NCBI GenBank assembly: GCA_020744225.1
Contig: JAGMWG010000008.1
Location: 868,001-932,000 of the forward strand
Length of the DNA stretch: 64,000 nt
Source: Paraphoma chrysanthemicola
Taxonomy: Eukaryota > Ascomycota > Dothideomycetes > Pleosporales > Phaeosphaeriaceae
Reading direction: 5' to 3'
Made by a program: the position numbers and the translations under genes. The notes beneath the pieces were generated by a model. It saw only the letters and a program-made list of their open reading frames with translations. It ran no database searches and was not told the DNA's origin. This document shows positions 42,851 through 54,821 of the stretch, one piece after another; the first letter of the stretch is position 1; the number at the start of each line of letters is the position of its first letter.

Positions 42851-44807
42851 ATGGAGCGCATCACAGCCCGTTCAGAGGGCGACTTTTATACAGTGCTGTA
42901 TGGTAGCCTTTGGGTTGCTGCGCTGAGTGTTATATGGCTCTTTTGCCGTGGAGATCCCGAAAAAGCAGCCAAATATGTTGTCGAGCCGCCGGAGCAAGCG
43001 AATCCTGGGTGGAAGGGTGAAGTCCTGGACGACCCGTCATTGAAGGTACAGATTGAAGCCTTAAAGTTCCGAAGTACTTCAATTGACTCTGTGTAGGTCT
43101 CCGGCTCTTCTCTCATCCAATGCTACGCCCCCGCAACCGGACAGTCCCTGGGTCGCGTCAACCCCTCCACCGCAGATGGCATCGACCGCGCTATTGCGAA
43201 AGCGAAAGCTGCACAGGTTGAATGGGCGGGAACAAGCTTTATTCGGCGTCGCAAGGTGTTGAAAACGATGCTGAAGTTCATCCTGGAGAACCAGGAGACC
43301 ATTGCGCGAGTCGCGTGCCTGGACTCGGGAAAGACAATGGTGGATGCAAGTCTGGGAGAGATCTTGGTCACGGTCGAGAAGCTAAGGTGGACCATCAAGC
43401 ATGGAGAGGACAGCTTGAAGAGTGAGAAGAGAGACACAAGTTTCTTGATGATGTATAAGTGGAACGAAGTCATTTACGAGCCACTGGGTGTCGTCTCGGC
43501 GTGTGTGAGCTGGAAGTAAGTTACCAGGATACTATCTGCGTGACATTGAGCTGACCGGCCCTGCAGCTACCCAGTAAGATCTATTGCGACAAATCGCGAA
43601 GAAATGAACTGACGTATTCCAGTTCCACAACCTCATTAGCCCCGTTATAGCCTCCATCTTCGCCGGCAACGCCATCGTCGTCAAAGGCTCCGAAGCCACT
43701 GCCTGGTCCTCCGCATACTTCACTTCCATCGCGACGCGCGCCCTCGAAGCATGCGGTCATTCGCCGGACATCGTACAATCGGTCGTGTGCTGGCCCAATG
43801 TGGCCGACCATCTCACATCGCATCCGTCCATATCACACATAACATTCATTGGCTCAAGACCAATAGCCCACCACGTCTGCGCATCGGCCGCGAAGGCACT
43901 GACGCCAGTATGCGTCGAATTAGGCGGCAAAGACCCAGCCATCGTGCTCGACGACCTGTCCGACAGCGACTTCAAGCGCGTAGCCAGCATCCTCATGCGC
44001 GGCGTCTTCCAGTCCGCAGGCCAGAACTGCATCGGCATCGAGCGCGTCATTGTACTTCCTGAAGTCTACGACCGCTTCATCGACTACCTCACACCCAAGA
44101 TCCGAGCCTTACGTCCCGGCTCCGTGCTCAACAGCTCAGCAGATACCATTATCGACGTCGGCGCATCAATATCAGACGCAAGTTTCTCTCGGCTCGAGGA
44201 ACTCATCGCAGACGCCGTCAAACACGGCGCGCGCCTCCTCGCAGGGGGGAAACGCTACATCCACCCCGACTACCCCAAGGGCCACTACTTCACACCCACG
44301 TTCATCGTCGACGTTACGCCCAACATGGCGATTGCGCAGACCGAGCTGTTCGCACCTGTATTCATGCTCATGCGCGCTACCTCCGTCGACGACGCCATCT
44401 ATATCGCAAACAGCACTATCTATGCTCTTGGATCCTCGGTCTACGGCTCAAATAAACGCGATCTCGAACATATCGTGCGTAAGCTCGACGCAGGCATGGT
44501 GGCGGTCAACGACTTTGCAGTCTTTTACATGGTGCAGTTGCCATTTGGGGGCAGGAAGGGTAGTGGATATGGCAGATTTGCGGGCAAAGAGGGTTTGAGG
44601 AGTTTGTGCAATACGAAGAGCATTACGCGTGATCGTTGGAGTTGGGTGGGCGTGAAGACAAGTATTCCGCCTCCGATGGACGTGCCTTTGACGGGCGAGC
44701 GTGCGATGCAGAAGGCGTGGGGCATGGCGCAGGGGATCGTGTGGTTGGGATATGGCGGGTGGAAGGATCTAGGGAAGGGATTGAGAGGTGTGCTTGGCTT
44801 GGGATGA
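42851..44807 (+). CDS. Msc7-like aldehyde dehydrogenase with a membrane anchor
   Basis: Four exons, 42851-43045, 43097-43515, 43567-43573 and 43623-44807, give 601 aa. The third exon is only 7 nt and supplies the Tyr-Pro (and last base of Asn) of SWNYPFHNLISP, a conserved ALDH block, so the microexon is well supported. An N-terminal helix (TVLYGSLWVAALSVIWLF) probably anchors it in a membrane, as in yeast Msc7. The catalytic Glu is in VCVELGGKDPA and the catalytic Cys in SAGQNCIGIERV. The cofactor-site region VVKGSEATAWS and LPFGGRKGSGYGRFAG are also present. It would oxidise an aldehyde with NAD(P)+; the substrate is unknown. Its stop lies 77 bp from that of the convergent glutamine-synthetase-family gene. 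Confidence 0.92.
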
Positions 44808-44884
44808 TGAATCAGGTGTAATGAGCAATGTTGTACGACTAATGGTATCTGTACAAAAGGAAAGCAGACGTGAACAGAAAGAGT

Positions 44885-46473
44885 CTAGACCGTCTCAATG
44901 TACCGCTTGACCTCCCAGTCAGTGACTGCCTCGTCCCAGAGCCGGATCTCATGCTGTCTTGTCCCGCCGAAATGATCGACGAACTCGTCACCGAACACTT
45001 CTCGCGCGACGCTCTCCTTGCGTATGAATCGCTCCGTCGCCTCCTTGAGACTCTTCGCTAGTCGCTCGCCCTTGTCTGCTTCACCACCCACATCCTCGCC
45101 CTTGCCCAGTGGCGGTATCGAAATCTCCATCTTCTTCTCAATACCTCGCCAGCCCAGCGCGAGGATCGCAGCGAGCACAAAATGCGGATTTGTGTCTGCG
45201 CCAGGAACACGCACTTCGAAGCGTGTTGCTTTTGCAGATGCGGTCGGAGGAGCGATGAGGCGGATCGAGGCGGCGCGGTGTTCAAGCCCCCAGGACACTG
45301 TGACGGGTGCCCAGAAGTTCTCTACCAAGCGCTTGTAGCTGTTCACGTTTGGTGCCAGGATTGGCATGATGTCTGGTAGTCCGTCGATCAAGCCTGCGAG
45401 GAACTGTCGCCCGAGATCCGAGAGGAAGCGTATATCTGGGTATGCAGCATCCTTGTCTTCCGTGTCACGCGCGAACAGGTTCTTGCCGGCCTTATCGACG
45501 ATGGAAACGTGCATGTGTCCACTATTACCTGGCAGACCTTCGCGTGGTTTCGCCATGAAGCATGGTGTTATGCCATGTTTCGAGCCAAGAGACTTGACAA
45601 CGAGCTTGAAGAGGGAGGCTTTGTCTGCCATCTGGGAGATTTCGCCGAACTCTAGGGCCTGCATGAAGTCAGTGACTGCATCTTCTCATATTTCATCTTG
45701 AAGTACGTACAGCCTCGAAAACACCAGGTCCAGATTCTGTATGCCACCCTTCGATACCACAGTTGAATTTCGAGCATGCATCAAAGATGCCATAGTAGTA
45801 GTCCTGGTTGTGGACAGGTCGCGTTATGCTGTAGCCGAACATGCCTTCCGTAAGACTGGGCAGCGAGTTCACGGGATTCTCGCGTAGAAATGCTGCTGTG
45901 CTCGAGGTGTTCTTCGGTCCGTCGTGGGTTTGCGGTGCGCGGAATTGGTAGAATTCGTACTCAGCTGGGCACGCGACTCAATTAGTTTCGGACGACACAT
46001 GCAGTACCTGCTCTCCGCTACTCGGGGCATGGGCGCTTACCTCCAGCCATAGCGCCGTATCCGCTATCCTTCAACTTGTCAACCGCGCGTTTCAACAGGC
46101 TTCGCGGGCATGCGCTCAGGCTGGACCGGGTGTCTGGATCGTGGAAGCTGATGAGAAAGAAGGGAACGTTGTCCTCCCACGGTATTCTTCGAAAACTCGA
46201 CAGGTCTGGTACGGCTATCAGATCGCGGTATCCGTTCTCCTTGTTCGATATGCCGAGTTCGCGGAAGTATGTTTGGTCGTGCATGTCCCAGCCGAAGATG
46301 ACGCTGCAGAATCCGAAGCCCTCCTTTGCAATAGACAGAAACTTCTTCTTCGCCATGAGCTTCCCGCGCAGCATGCCGTCGACGTCTATGCCAGCCACCT
46401 TGACTGCTATGTCATCCTTAAGGAGCTCTGGTAGCTGTTCGGCTGTGATTGCCGTGGGTTCTTCGGACGCCAT
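44885..46473 (-). CDS. Glutamine synthetase-family (GlnA-type) enzyme
   Basis: Three minus-strand exons, 46473-46041, 45964-45711 and 45658-44885, give 486 aa. The start is the ATG of MASEEPTAIT; an upstream open frame lacks an ATG. The N-terminal beta-grasp is KVAGIDVDGMLRGKLM. The catalytic domain shows NCGIEGWHTESGPGVFE (metal-binding Glu residues), NSGHMHVS (His), and APNVNSYKRLVENFWAP with HRAASIRL (ATP and glutamate binding). Length and motifs fit type I-like ligases that join glutamate to ammonia, polyamines or ethanolamine, rather than the eukaryotic GSII used for bulk assimilation. It is convergent with an aldehyde dehydrogenase and divergent from an SDR, which hints at an amine-degrading role (inference). 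Confidence 0.9.
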
Positions 46474-47407
46474 TGCTGCGACTTGGGGCTTTTCCACGCG
46501 CAATTTATTTTTGTGTACAGACGGGTCAAAGTGAGGAACACAGTGTGAAGAAGACGTCTGAATTCCCACAGGAGGAGACAAGCAGGTTTGGCGGGTAGGC
46601 GGATTGTTGTAGTGAGCTCCATTGGACGCGACAAGGTGGGCCAATGACAAAATGAGGGGCGGTCGGATGCGGGCAGGGGTTGAGCACACCTACATCATTG
46701 CTGAGATACCGCGACCCGCTGCCTTGCAGCCTTTAAAGTAACACGGCGCGCGGCTCGCACTCGCGCGTTATCTCGTCTTACATACCACAGGATTCTCCAT
46801 TACCAGTGCGACATGACTTCCCAACGCGACAACCCGATGTTCCTTCGAACGGCCATGCTGAATTACCCCTCATCGACCATGGCGGGGTAACTGTGCGACT
46901 GTATGCGCGACATGAGCGCCATTGAGTCTCGTGAGGTGTCCTGGGCGTGCTGAAGCGAGCTCGAAGCATCGTGAGGTAGCCCACCGCTTTTTGCGGCCCT
47001 TTTGGGATGACAGGGAGCCAACACGTCCTTATCAGAGGCGTATCTGCCTGGTCCGACTTCGGGACCCGGTGACCTCACTGTCACCGCCCGCAAGTATCCG
47101 TATCGCGCCTGCCTTTGCTGTTTGATAGCCATCTCCCTCACTCCAGCTGACCACTCTGAAACCATCGGCGAGTGGATCACCAATCTCGGCTTCAACTGTG
47201 AATCATCGTAAGTCCTGTGGGCAAACCTTCCCAATTCACTTCCGGCCAACGCGGTCATGACGCCGCCTTCGGTATTCATTAGTCATATTTTCGAATTTTG
47301 ATATAAGAAAGACATAACCTCTTGCTCACCCACGATACTCATACACTGCAGACCGCAAGCAACTCCGTCATTCAATTCCACTCATATTCGAAGCGCGATC
47401 ATTCAAC
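46474..47407. other. 934-bp divergent promoter region
   Basis: It separates the leftward glutamine-synthetase-family gene and the rightward SDR. No gene is supported. Either or both promoters must lie here. Confidence 0.5.
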
Positions 47408-48523
47408 ATGGGTCGACTTGAAGGCAAGAACTGCATTATCACTGGCGGCGCCGGGTAAGTCTAATCCACGTCCTGGGCATGCCACTTTTCAACCTCCGAG
47501 CATCGTGCGATCTTTCTGGACCATCTTCATGGCCAGATCAAACAGTCCCAGGCTCTCGTAATTCGGTTTGCCAAACAAATGATGCCACGAAATTTGATGC
47601 GCAACCAGCCGCTTTCGGAGCACGACTATGCAATACGTGTTCGACTAGCAGAGGCCGGTTCTGACAACTTCACAGCGGCATTGGCCTGGAGACAGCGGTA
47701 CTTTTCCTGCGAGAAGGCGCCAATGTCCTTCTCTCAGACATTTCTGGCCCCGCCCTAGAGAAAGCCGTTGCCAAGCTCAAGCAGGTGGTCCCAGAGGCCA
47801 AGAAGATCGAGACTAAGATCACCGATGTTTCCAAAGAGGCGGATGTGCAGGCCATGGTTGAGCACGTGGACTCCTGGGGCGGTCTCGATGTCATCTTCAA
47901 CAACGCTGGCATAATGCACGCGAACGACGATGATGCCATCAATACACCAGAAAAGATCTGGGATTTGACACAGGCTATCAACGTAAAAGGTGTATGGTTC
48001 GGCAGCAAGCACGCAGTATTGAGCTTCCGAAAGCACAACAAGAAGAGGACGAGCGTCATCAACACAGCCAGTGTCGTGGCTCTTGTGGGTAGTGCGACTC
48101 CACAGCTTGCGTACACCGCAAGCAAGGGCGCTGTTTTGGCGATGACGAGGGAGTTGGCGATGGTTCACGCTCGCGAGGGCTTCAGATTCAACGCACTATG
48201 CCCAGCACCTTTGAAGTACGTTCACTCGTCACGTGCCACACAGTACCGAAACTAACAGACATAGCACCCCTCTCCTCCAGGACTGGCTTGGCGACGACCA
48301 GGCGAAGCGCCACCGCCGCGAAGTCCATTTCCCTACTGGTCGCTTCGGTGAAGCTATTGAGCAGGCTCAAGCAGTTCTCTTCCTTGCCAGCGACGAGAGC
48401 AGCTTCATCAACGGCACCGATTTCGTGGTTGATGGCGGCATGACCAGATGTTACACCACTCCCGAAGGCCCACCAACAGAGGCCCCGCACAACAACGCTC
48501 GCGATGATTACAAGGCGCACTGA
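47408..48523 (+). CDS. Short-chain dehydrogenase/reductase
   Basis: Three exons, 47408-47454, 47676-48215 and 48265-48523, give 281 aa. The first intron is long for this window (221 nt) and splits the nucleotide-binding glycine motif, restored as CIITGGAGGIGLETAVLFL. Other SDR signatures are NNAGIMHA, the catalytic SVINTASVVAL plus YTASKGAVLAMT, and a C-terminal INGTDFVVDGGM. This is the classical 250-280-aa type related to bacterial 3-oxoacyl-ACP reductases and secondary alcohol dehydrogenases. The tail TRCYTTPEGPPTEAPHN is a variable extension. The substrate is unknown. A shared promoter with the neighbouring ligase gene suggests possible co-expression. Confidence 0.9.
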
Positions 48524-49955
48524 TCGTTATCACTGGTCTGATACGATATGAAATGGCTTCTCTGGCTCATAGAACGTACGGAGTTCAGGTAGTGCTTACG
48601 AGCTAATGACGATGATATAGAATCTTCAATTATTACCCTATTCACGGTGATGCGCTCACCAGCTCTAGGAAATCTTGAACTCGTTGACAGTAGATCCATT
48701 GCCCTTGGGTAGCAGATCAAGATACCATTTGGTCATGTTCGATCACGTCTTGACCAAGATGACACATGTCCTGTTCCTTTTCCAGGGATTGCATTCCGGA
48801 CCGGATCTGAGCATTTACATTTGCAAAAGGACTGATGCCGACTCATCGACAAAATTCAAAACGTTATTGTGAACCTGCAACAAGTTGCTACAATCCATGC
48901 CCTCTTCATCTTCGCTAATGGCCTACACTGAAAGAATAATCAGGGAGACTGGTAGCACCAAAAATGGCACGAATGCACATGTACACTCGACATAGCCACC
49001 GTCGTCTGACCTGAGCATTTCTGTTGGGGGCTGTAATCCGTGCTAGGAAGAAAGTAAGTTGTTGCTAGTGAGTTATCTCACACCTGCATGTACATTTTGG
49101 AACACTGGCAGGGCATCGAAGATACTACGCGGGACAACTGGACATCAACGTGAAAGTCGTCAAGCGTATCTTCGCCAGAAGTGAAAGAACGAGTAACAGA
49201 AAGCTGTCCACAACCAGCAGATACTGCTCCGGTGCTTAGAAGGTCACTTCATAGGCATGACTTGGAGATACGCAACTTGGTCCCATCTGCTAACGCGGGG
49301 TGAGTGTTTGGTCCATTGACTTGGACTTGAGCGTTCTTGAAACTCGATTGGCACAATGAAATGTCCAGACACCTTCAGTGTTTAGCATGTTAGAGCAAAC
49401 TCAACATTAAGTTAACCTGGTGAAGAAGTAAAAGAGAAACATAATGTATGTAAATCTAAAGGTTTCGCGATGACAGGGAATGGTGTTAAGTAGTCGCGCG
49501 TAGATGGGAATCGAATCAGGCAGCTAACCGGCGAAATGGGACGGCTATGAGTTGAGAAGCCGATAGTGTTTGATTAAACGGACAACTTCCAGCAACTTTG
49601 CCCGAGCCTTTGACATCGTCATATCGTAAGTAGCATGGGGATCGAAATGGATTGCACTTTCAATTGAGATGCGGGCCAGGCGAAGGAATGCAAACGGGTG
49701 GCTGCAAAGGTTGTAGAAGGCTACGTGCCCGCACCGTTACAAAATGTCAGTCACAGAGGCCTGGGTATCACAGATTGCCTTTATTGACGTCGTTGATCAT
49801 GATTGTGCCATTGTGTTGTGAGAAATCCTGATAACCCCATGATCGTTACAGGATCGACATCCGGATGCTTCTTTGAGACATCATAGTCGGATCATGGCTG
49901 CCGATGCAGAGAAAGACGCTCGAATAACTCCACCGACCCAGTGCCCAATGTTCCC
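48524..49955. other. 1.4-kb spacer, no supported gene
   Basis: No ORF over 70 codons is convincing. The sequence is somewhat AT-rich around 49380-49460. A GATTCGATTCCCA string on the minus strand near 49490 recalls a tRNA T-loop but lacks the stems. Confidence 0.5.
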
Positions 49956-50425
49956 TTAGACCTCAGCAATCTCTCGCAGACGACGGATCGTTGACCTTGT
50001 AGCGGCGGCAGCGGGGGTTCTGTGATGCGCTTGTCAGCATTGTCCTCACCTTCTCTCATGTTTCGACCAGTGGGCGCAATTGTGGTCATGTATCGGGCGG
50101 CTTACGAGACGGTGTAGGCTCCTCCGGCGGTGGTCTTCCTGCAAGATCGGCAGTTCCAGATGCCAACAGCGGTGCGCTTGACGGCGTTCTTTCCGCAGAA
50201 CTGGCACACGTAGCGGGCGTGTTGTGTGATCTAGAGAGCTTTGTGAGCATGCGTCCCTCGTCCAGGCGTTGAAAAATTATGCGCACCTCCATCTTCTTGA
50301 CCTGCTTTCGGAGCGAGGCACCGTAACGGGTACCGTACTTTCCGGTGATGCCAACCTTCTTGGTGCCTGTATCACGATCAACAATTATTCATATCGAGGA
50401 GCGGAGGGGCCGTACGCTTGGTCAT
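49956..50425 (-). CDS. RPL43: 60S ribosomal protein eL43 (L37a)
   Basis: Four minus-strand exons, 50425-50416, 50366-50287, 50230-50106 and 50019-49956, give 92 aa, the usual length for the family. The first coding exon is only 10 nt (ATG plus two codons and one base). The protein begins MTKRTKKVGITGKYGTRYGA and carries the zinc ribbon CQFCGKNAVKRTAVGIWNC then RSCRKTTAGGAY, with four Cys in CxxC-x14-CxxC. The last exon encodes STPAAAATRSTIRRLREIAE. It is a structural protein of the large ribosomal subunit. The introns are crowded near the 5' end, as is common for ribosomal protein genes. Confidence 0.97.
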
Positions 50426-50858
50426 TTTGGCGGTTGGTCGTGGGTTGTGGAAGAGGTGGTCGGGAAGTTCGAGGTTGACGTTCTGAGGTAGCAACAGCGA
50501 ATTCTCGCCAGCAGGTGGAGCTTGGCACGTCGCTCGCTTAGAGCAGACCTTAGACTGAGAGTGGCTTAGCGCAGTCGCGGCCGGAACAACCCCACTCCGA
50601 GGGGGTCTTGAAGCAGCAACAACCAACAACATCAATACCAACACAGGTGCGCTGTATGCAACAATAGGAGCTCTTGAATACTTCAATCCCAAATTGACTT
50701 GCATCCTCAGCAGCTTTGAACGCGCCTACTTGTCGTCCATCTTGCGCCCCAATATCACTGTCGCCTTGTGCTCGGAACCCCTAGGTCGCGGAACCGCCTG
50801 CTCGTCGCTGGAGAAATCGCAGAACGCGTCTATCTTGGAGAACGTCTCCAGTGCGCTC
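50426..50858. other. 433-bp divergent promoter, RPL43 and F-box gene
   Basis: Compact bidirectional upstream region. A plus-strand frame continuous with the F-box ORF reaches back to 50694 but has no ATG before 50859, so it is probably leader. Confidence 0.55.
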
Positions 50859-52292
50859 ATGGCTTCACCACCTCTTGTTTTCACGTCTTCGTACCAGCCC
50901 AAGAAGGCGTCTCTGAGTGACTTGCCCAACGAATTGTTGGTTCACATTTGCGAAAGCATTCCAAGCGACTATGACGAGCAGTGCCAGATATTTGCGGCCT
51001 TGGCCAAGGTCAACCGTCGGTTGCACTCGATCATCACGCCCCTATTATACCGCGACCTGTACGTGTGTTGTGCTAGGCACCTACAGCTTCTAGGGCGCAC
51101 GATCCTGTCGAACGCAGACCGAGCGATGACCGTCAAATCCTTTGGAGACAGACGAGAGAGATTTCTCAACTCTTCGGGGCGTACTTGTCCCACAGTGTGG
51201 AATGTATTCGCTCTAGATCAGACGCTGGAGGATGCCTTGAAGATGCAATGTCCTCAGCTCTCAGTTCCGATCACACCAGCAGTGTTTACATATGCCCTCG
51301 CATGTCTTTGCCTCAACTTGCAGCAGCTAGAAGTCACCCAAATGGGTAATCTACTGGTGCAGCGTCTGCTCGAAGAGTGCGCGAATGATCCTGGCACCGC
51401 ACCACCGTTGCAGCACATTCGTTACCTCAGCATCACTGTAGAGGGGTTTAGGCAATATCACATGCATCACATCTCCATATTGTTCACGATCCCGTCTCTC
51501 CAATCTTTGACGATCGATATGGCGGCTTTGAGCACGGATGAGGAGCTCATGACAGAGCCTGTCCAGACCGTTTGGCAATGCAGTCATGGCAGTTCTTCCG
51601 TGCAAGAAATTGCGCTAGAACGCTGTGGACTTCCTGCGCCTTGGGTCACCGAAATGGTCCTGTCATGCAGGACTTTGAGACACTTTCACCTGGAGCACTA
51701 CTACTGGGACTCTGATACGACGCACATTGTCCGCGTAGTGCAAGCCTTACAAACGCACAAAGGCACACTGTCTGACATCCGGATCAACGAGCTGAACGGC
51801 TGTAAGATGTCTTCCACAATACAGCACGATCCATCAAAACTAGTCAGCTTCGTGGACTTCGCATCTCTAAAGTGTCTGGACATTCCACTAGGCGACTTGT
51901 CGATCCGATCCCACCATCACGATATCAGCCAGCTCCTCCCATCTGGCCTACATACACTAACGCTTGGCATACGCTCAGCGAGAGAAGGACCTAGCGACGC
52001 GTTCTTCATCTCACTTGCTAGTGCAACTGCAACTCACCTCACTCTATTGAGATCGGTCGAGGCCATCTGTCGCATCGAGCAATACGATTCAAATGGTTAC
52101 CTTCCTTTGCACTTTTGCCATCTACGTAGGCTTTTTGCGAGTTCCAGAGTCGACTTCCTCTATTTTCTAGAATTCGTGTCATGCGAATTTAGAGCAGGTA
52201 AGAAAAGCGTTTGTTATGTCAAATATGGAGCACTAAGAGTCCTCAGCATATATGGAACCACTACTAGCGAACATGAGACTCGCCGGTCCTGA
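50859..52292 (+). CDS. F-box domain protein
   Basis: One exon as modelled, 477 aa. The F-box is near the N-terminus: ASLSDLPNELLVHICESIPS, then AKVNRRLHSIITPLLYRDLY, typical of fungal F-box receptors. The rest has weak Leu-rich repeats (PSLQSLTIDMAALST, ASLKCLDIPLGDLS, GLHTLTLGIRS). A GTAAGA donor-like site follows the codons for CEFRA at about 52198, so the last 31 residues may not be real and a further short exon could exist. Substrate unknown. It shares its promoter region with RPL43. Confidence 0.78.
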   Translation: MASPPLVFTSSYQPKKASLSDLPNELLVHICESIPSDYDEQCQIFAALAKVNRRLHSIITPLLYRDLYVCCARHLQLLGRTILSNADRAMTVKSFGDRRERFLNSSGRTCPTVWNVFALDQTLEDALKMQCPQLSVPITPAVFTYALACLCLNLQQLEVTQMGNLLVQRLLEECANDPGTAPPLQHIRYLSITVEGFRQYHMHHISILFTIPSLQSLTIDMAALSTDEELMTEPVQTVWQCSHGSSSVQEIALERCGLPAPWVTEMVLSCRTLRHFHLEHYYWDSDTTHIVRVVQALQTHKGTLSDIRINELNGCKMSSTIQHDPSKLVSFVDFASLKCLDIPLGDLSIRSHHHDISQLLPSGLHTLTLGIRSAREGPSDAFFISLASATATHLTLLRSVEAICRIEQYDSNGYLPLHFCHLRRLFASSRVDFLYFLEFVSCEFRAGKKSVCYVKYGALRVLSIYGTTTSEHETRRS

Positions 52293-53182
52293 CGGCTGTG
52301 AGCTTGCAGATCGCAGCTCCCTCGAAGTCGGATGCCTCAGCAATACCCAAGGCTGCTACAGTCGTTCAGCGCATGCACATGAATCGAAGCGTCATTGGGG
52401 ATACATGCAAGCTTGGACTGGTCCCAGCGAGTTCGAAGTGATGACTTGAGTTTCACCAGGCCAAGCCAAGCTGCAGTGCGTCTGTCGACGCTGGATCCGG
52501 AACTCCAGGTAAGTAAAGAGAACATATCCGCGAGATCATGCGGCGCAGTTGCAAGTAGGGCGGTAATAAAGCGTTGCATCGTTGTCGTCCCAAATCCGGT
52601 TCTCGCTCCATGTCCGTCAAGGCACGCGTAGCGCCTGCAGACCGCGCCGCGAAAATACAGATTCTTGAATAGACGAGGCTGACTTCCAGTAGAGCTTACA
52701 ACCATTGGCTCGCAATTGGCTATATGTGTGGAGAAGTGCCGCGGCGCAGCATGATGTTTTCTTGGCGTAGACGCGCCCGGGTATCTTGCATCCGAAACAG
52801 TTCTGAAACCGAAACCGACGACAAGGTCGCCATGGACGGCTTGCCAACATTTCTCGCGCGCTTATCGTTTGAAATATTAGGAGTTGCAAGAATTAAGCTT
52901 AATTTTGGCAGGCGTCTTTGGGGAAAGGTGAGCTTTTTTAGGCTTGGGGCCAAAGGGCAGTTTGGGGCTGAGTTTCGACGTGACAGCTGTGGCACAATCG
53001 CCATGCAGACACACAGCTACTGCTCAGGTACATAAAGCCTGGGGTTTCTGTGTGTCTTAGGAGTCAGGAATAAGTTTGTTTGCAGGTTTCGTTTTCTGCC
53101 TGCATAATCAGGATCGCATTTCAAAATCTATCCCCTTCCAACTCAGCATACTGTTTAATCTGCAATCATCCTCGCTACTATA
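52293..53182. other. 890-bp spacer, no supported gene
   Basis: The 3' region of the F-box gene and promoter of the PEBP-like gene. ORFs on both strands overlap without motifs. Confidence 0.5.
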
Positions 53183-54295
53183 ATGGCCTTTAAATATCTA
53201 CGACACGCGGCACTCATCGCGACGTCCCTACATTTGACTACAGCACAACAATCCAATATAGTACCGGAGGATCTGCGGAGCGGCTTCCAAGGCTCAGGGA
53301 CCGAAGTCCAAGTCAGTTACACCAACGAGGCAGTAAACGGGTTCAAGGACGGTACTTCTTTCAATAAAGATGGTAAGAATTGGCCAGATATCAAGAAGCA
53401 GCAATGACTGACTTCTGCAGCCGTCGCACAAGAACCCACGTTTGCCCTCGGCGACAGCTCAGGCATCACGCCATCAACACTCTACACCATAATCATGGTC
53501 GACACCACATGTCCGAACAAGCGTGTCCTGCACTACGCGCGCTCAAACTTCAAGAACAATTTCGACATCACTAATATCGATACCCAAACCGCACCTATCC
53601 TCGACTATAAAGCGCCTGGCTCTTTTGGCGAAACAGGTGACAACCGACAATACAGCTTCCTGATGTACGTCAACCCGCAGCGCAAGCAGATCGACAATCT
53701 ACAACTTCCTGGGGAAGGAGAGACGTTCGACGTCAAGAAGTTTCAGACCGATAATGGCTTAAGAGATCCAACTGCGGGTGTGGGCATGGTGGTCAAGCTG
53801 GGCGGACAAGCAGATTGTGGAGGTGATTCGCCAAACACTGTGCCTGATAACTTACCATCTGCGAGACCACCACGATCATCGAATGCGAATGCTAGGCCAA
53901 CTTCACCTGCTGCCGGAGCAAGTTCTGCGGCGGTCACATCTGCTTCGGCTGCGTCGCCGGCGTCGAGTGCCGCGAACAACTCGCCGGCGACCACATCTGT
54001 GCCAAGCAATAACGCGCCTGGCAACAACACTGGAAATGGACCGGCTTCGTCTGGCGCTCGTACTTCCGGGTTGGTGGTCGCCTCGAGTGTGCTTCAAAGT
54101 GGAGGGCTGGCTACTTCGACTGTGGCGTTGAACAGTGCAGGTCCTGATGAGGGAGTCGGAGCAGGTGCTGGAGCATCGAGGACTCCGAGCGCTAGTCCGG
54201 TGCAGCAGAGTACGAATGCAGCTCCAGGCATGGGAAATAAGGGTGTGGGTATGATGGCGCCGTTGTTTGCGGTTGCGGGGTTGGTAATGTGGTAA
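53183..54295 (+). CDS. Secreted PEBP-like protein, probably GPI-anchored
   Basis: Two exons, 53183-53372 and 53421-54295, give 354 aa across a 48-nt intron. It opens with a signal peptide (LRHAALIATSLHLTTAQQ). Residues about 25-215 resemble the phosphatidylethanolamine-binding protein fold: TPSTLYTIIMVDTTCPN is the central strand with the usual Asp, and ETGDNRQYSFLMYVNP the later strand. A Ser/Ala/Pro/Asn-rich O-glycosylation region (about 225-335) follows. The protein ends in a hydrophobic segment (MMAPLFAVAGLVMW) preceded by small residues, typical of a GPI signal. Such proteins sit on the plasma membrane or cell wall; their ligand is unknown. Confidence 0.85.
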
Positions 54296-54821
54296 TTCAA
54301 TGCGTGAATGTGGCACAGAACATGCCATGCTCACATGGTTTAGCTTTCGGCGTGACTCGGACGGACCGAGAAAAATGATACCAATGGTAAATCGAGATCG
54401 TCATATCTCAATCAATAGACAATAGAATCTAAAAACACCTCCCACCTATCATCTCTCGACACGAGCCTGCGAACCTAAAGTTCATCACCACCTCCACGGT
54501 CAATTCGCGGCAATGTGCATCCATTCCAAACCGTACCCTGGTCCTTGCCGGCTTCCCCTGACTCGCCCATCTCACCACCAACGAATCATTCTTTGCGGGA
54601 TAACCCTGTCAACAGTGCGGCCCGGGACATTCTTTCCGCGCGGTGCGCGGCGTTTGCTGTCAATGTGTGTAGCGCCCGAAGTGGATCAACGTCGTCGCTC
54701 CGTTCACCTATGCGCAACTAGCGCCGCGAGTGCCGTGATAGGGTTCAATATAGCTATGTAGACTCCATTTTCGTGCGTGCATGTGTGATCGTTGTTCGCC
54801 TGATCACACTTCGCAGAAAAT
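54296..54821. other. 526-bp spacer, nothing seen
   Basis: The 3' region of the PEBP-like gene and promoter of the P450 gene, transcribed in the same direction. Confidence 0.5.

Noticed and set aside
49480..49520. tRNA-like T-loop string GATTCGATTCCCA (minus strand)
   Set aside because: The T-stem does not pair and no acceptor, D-arm or anticodon stem can be built around it.
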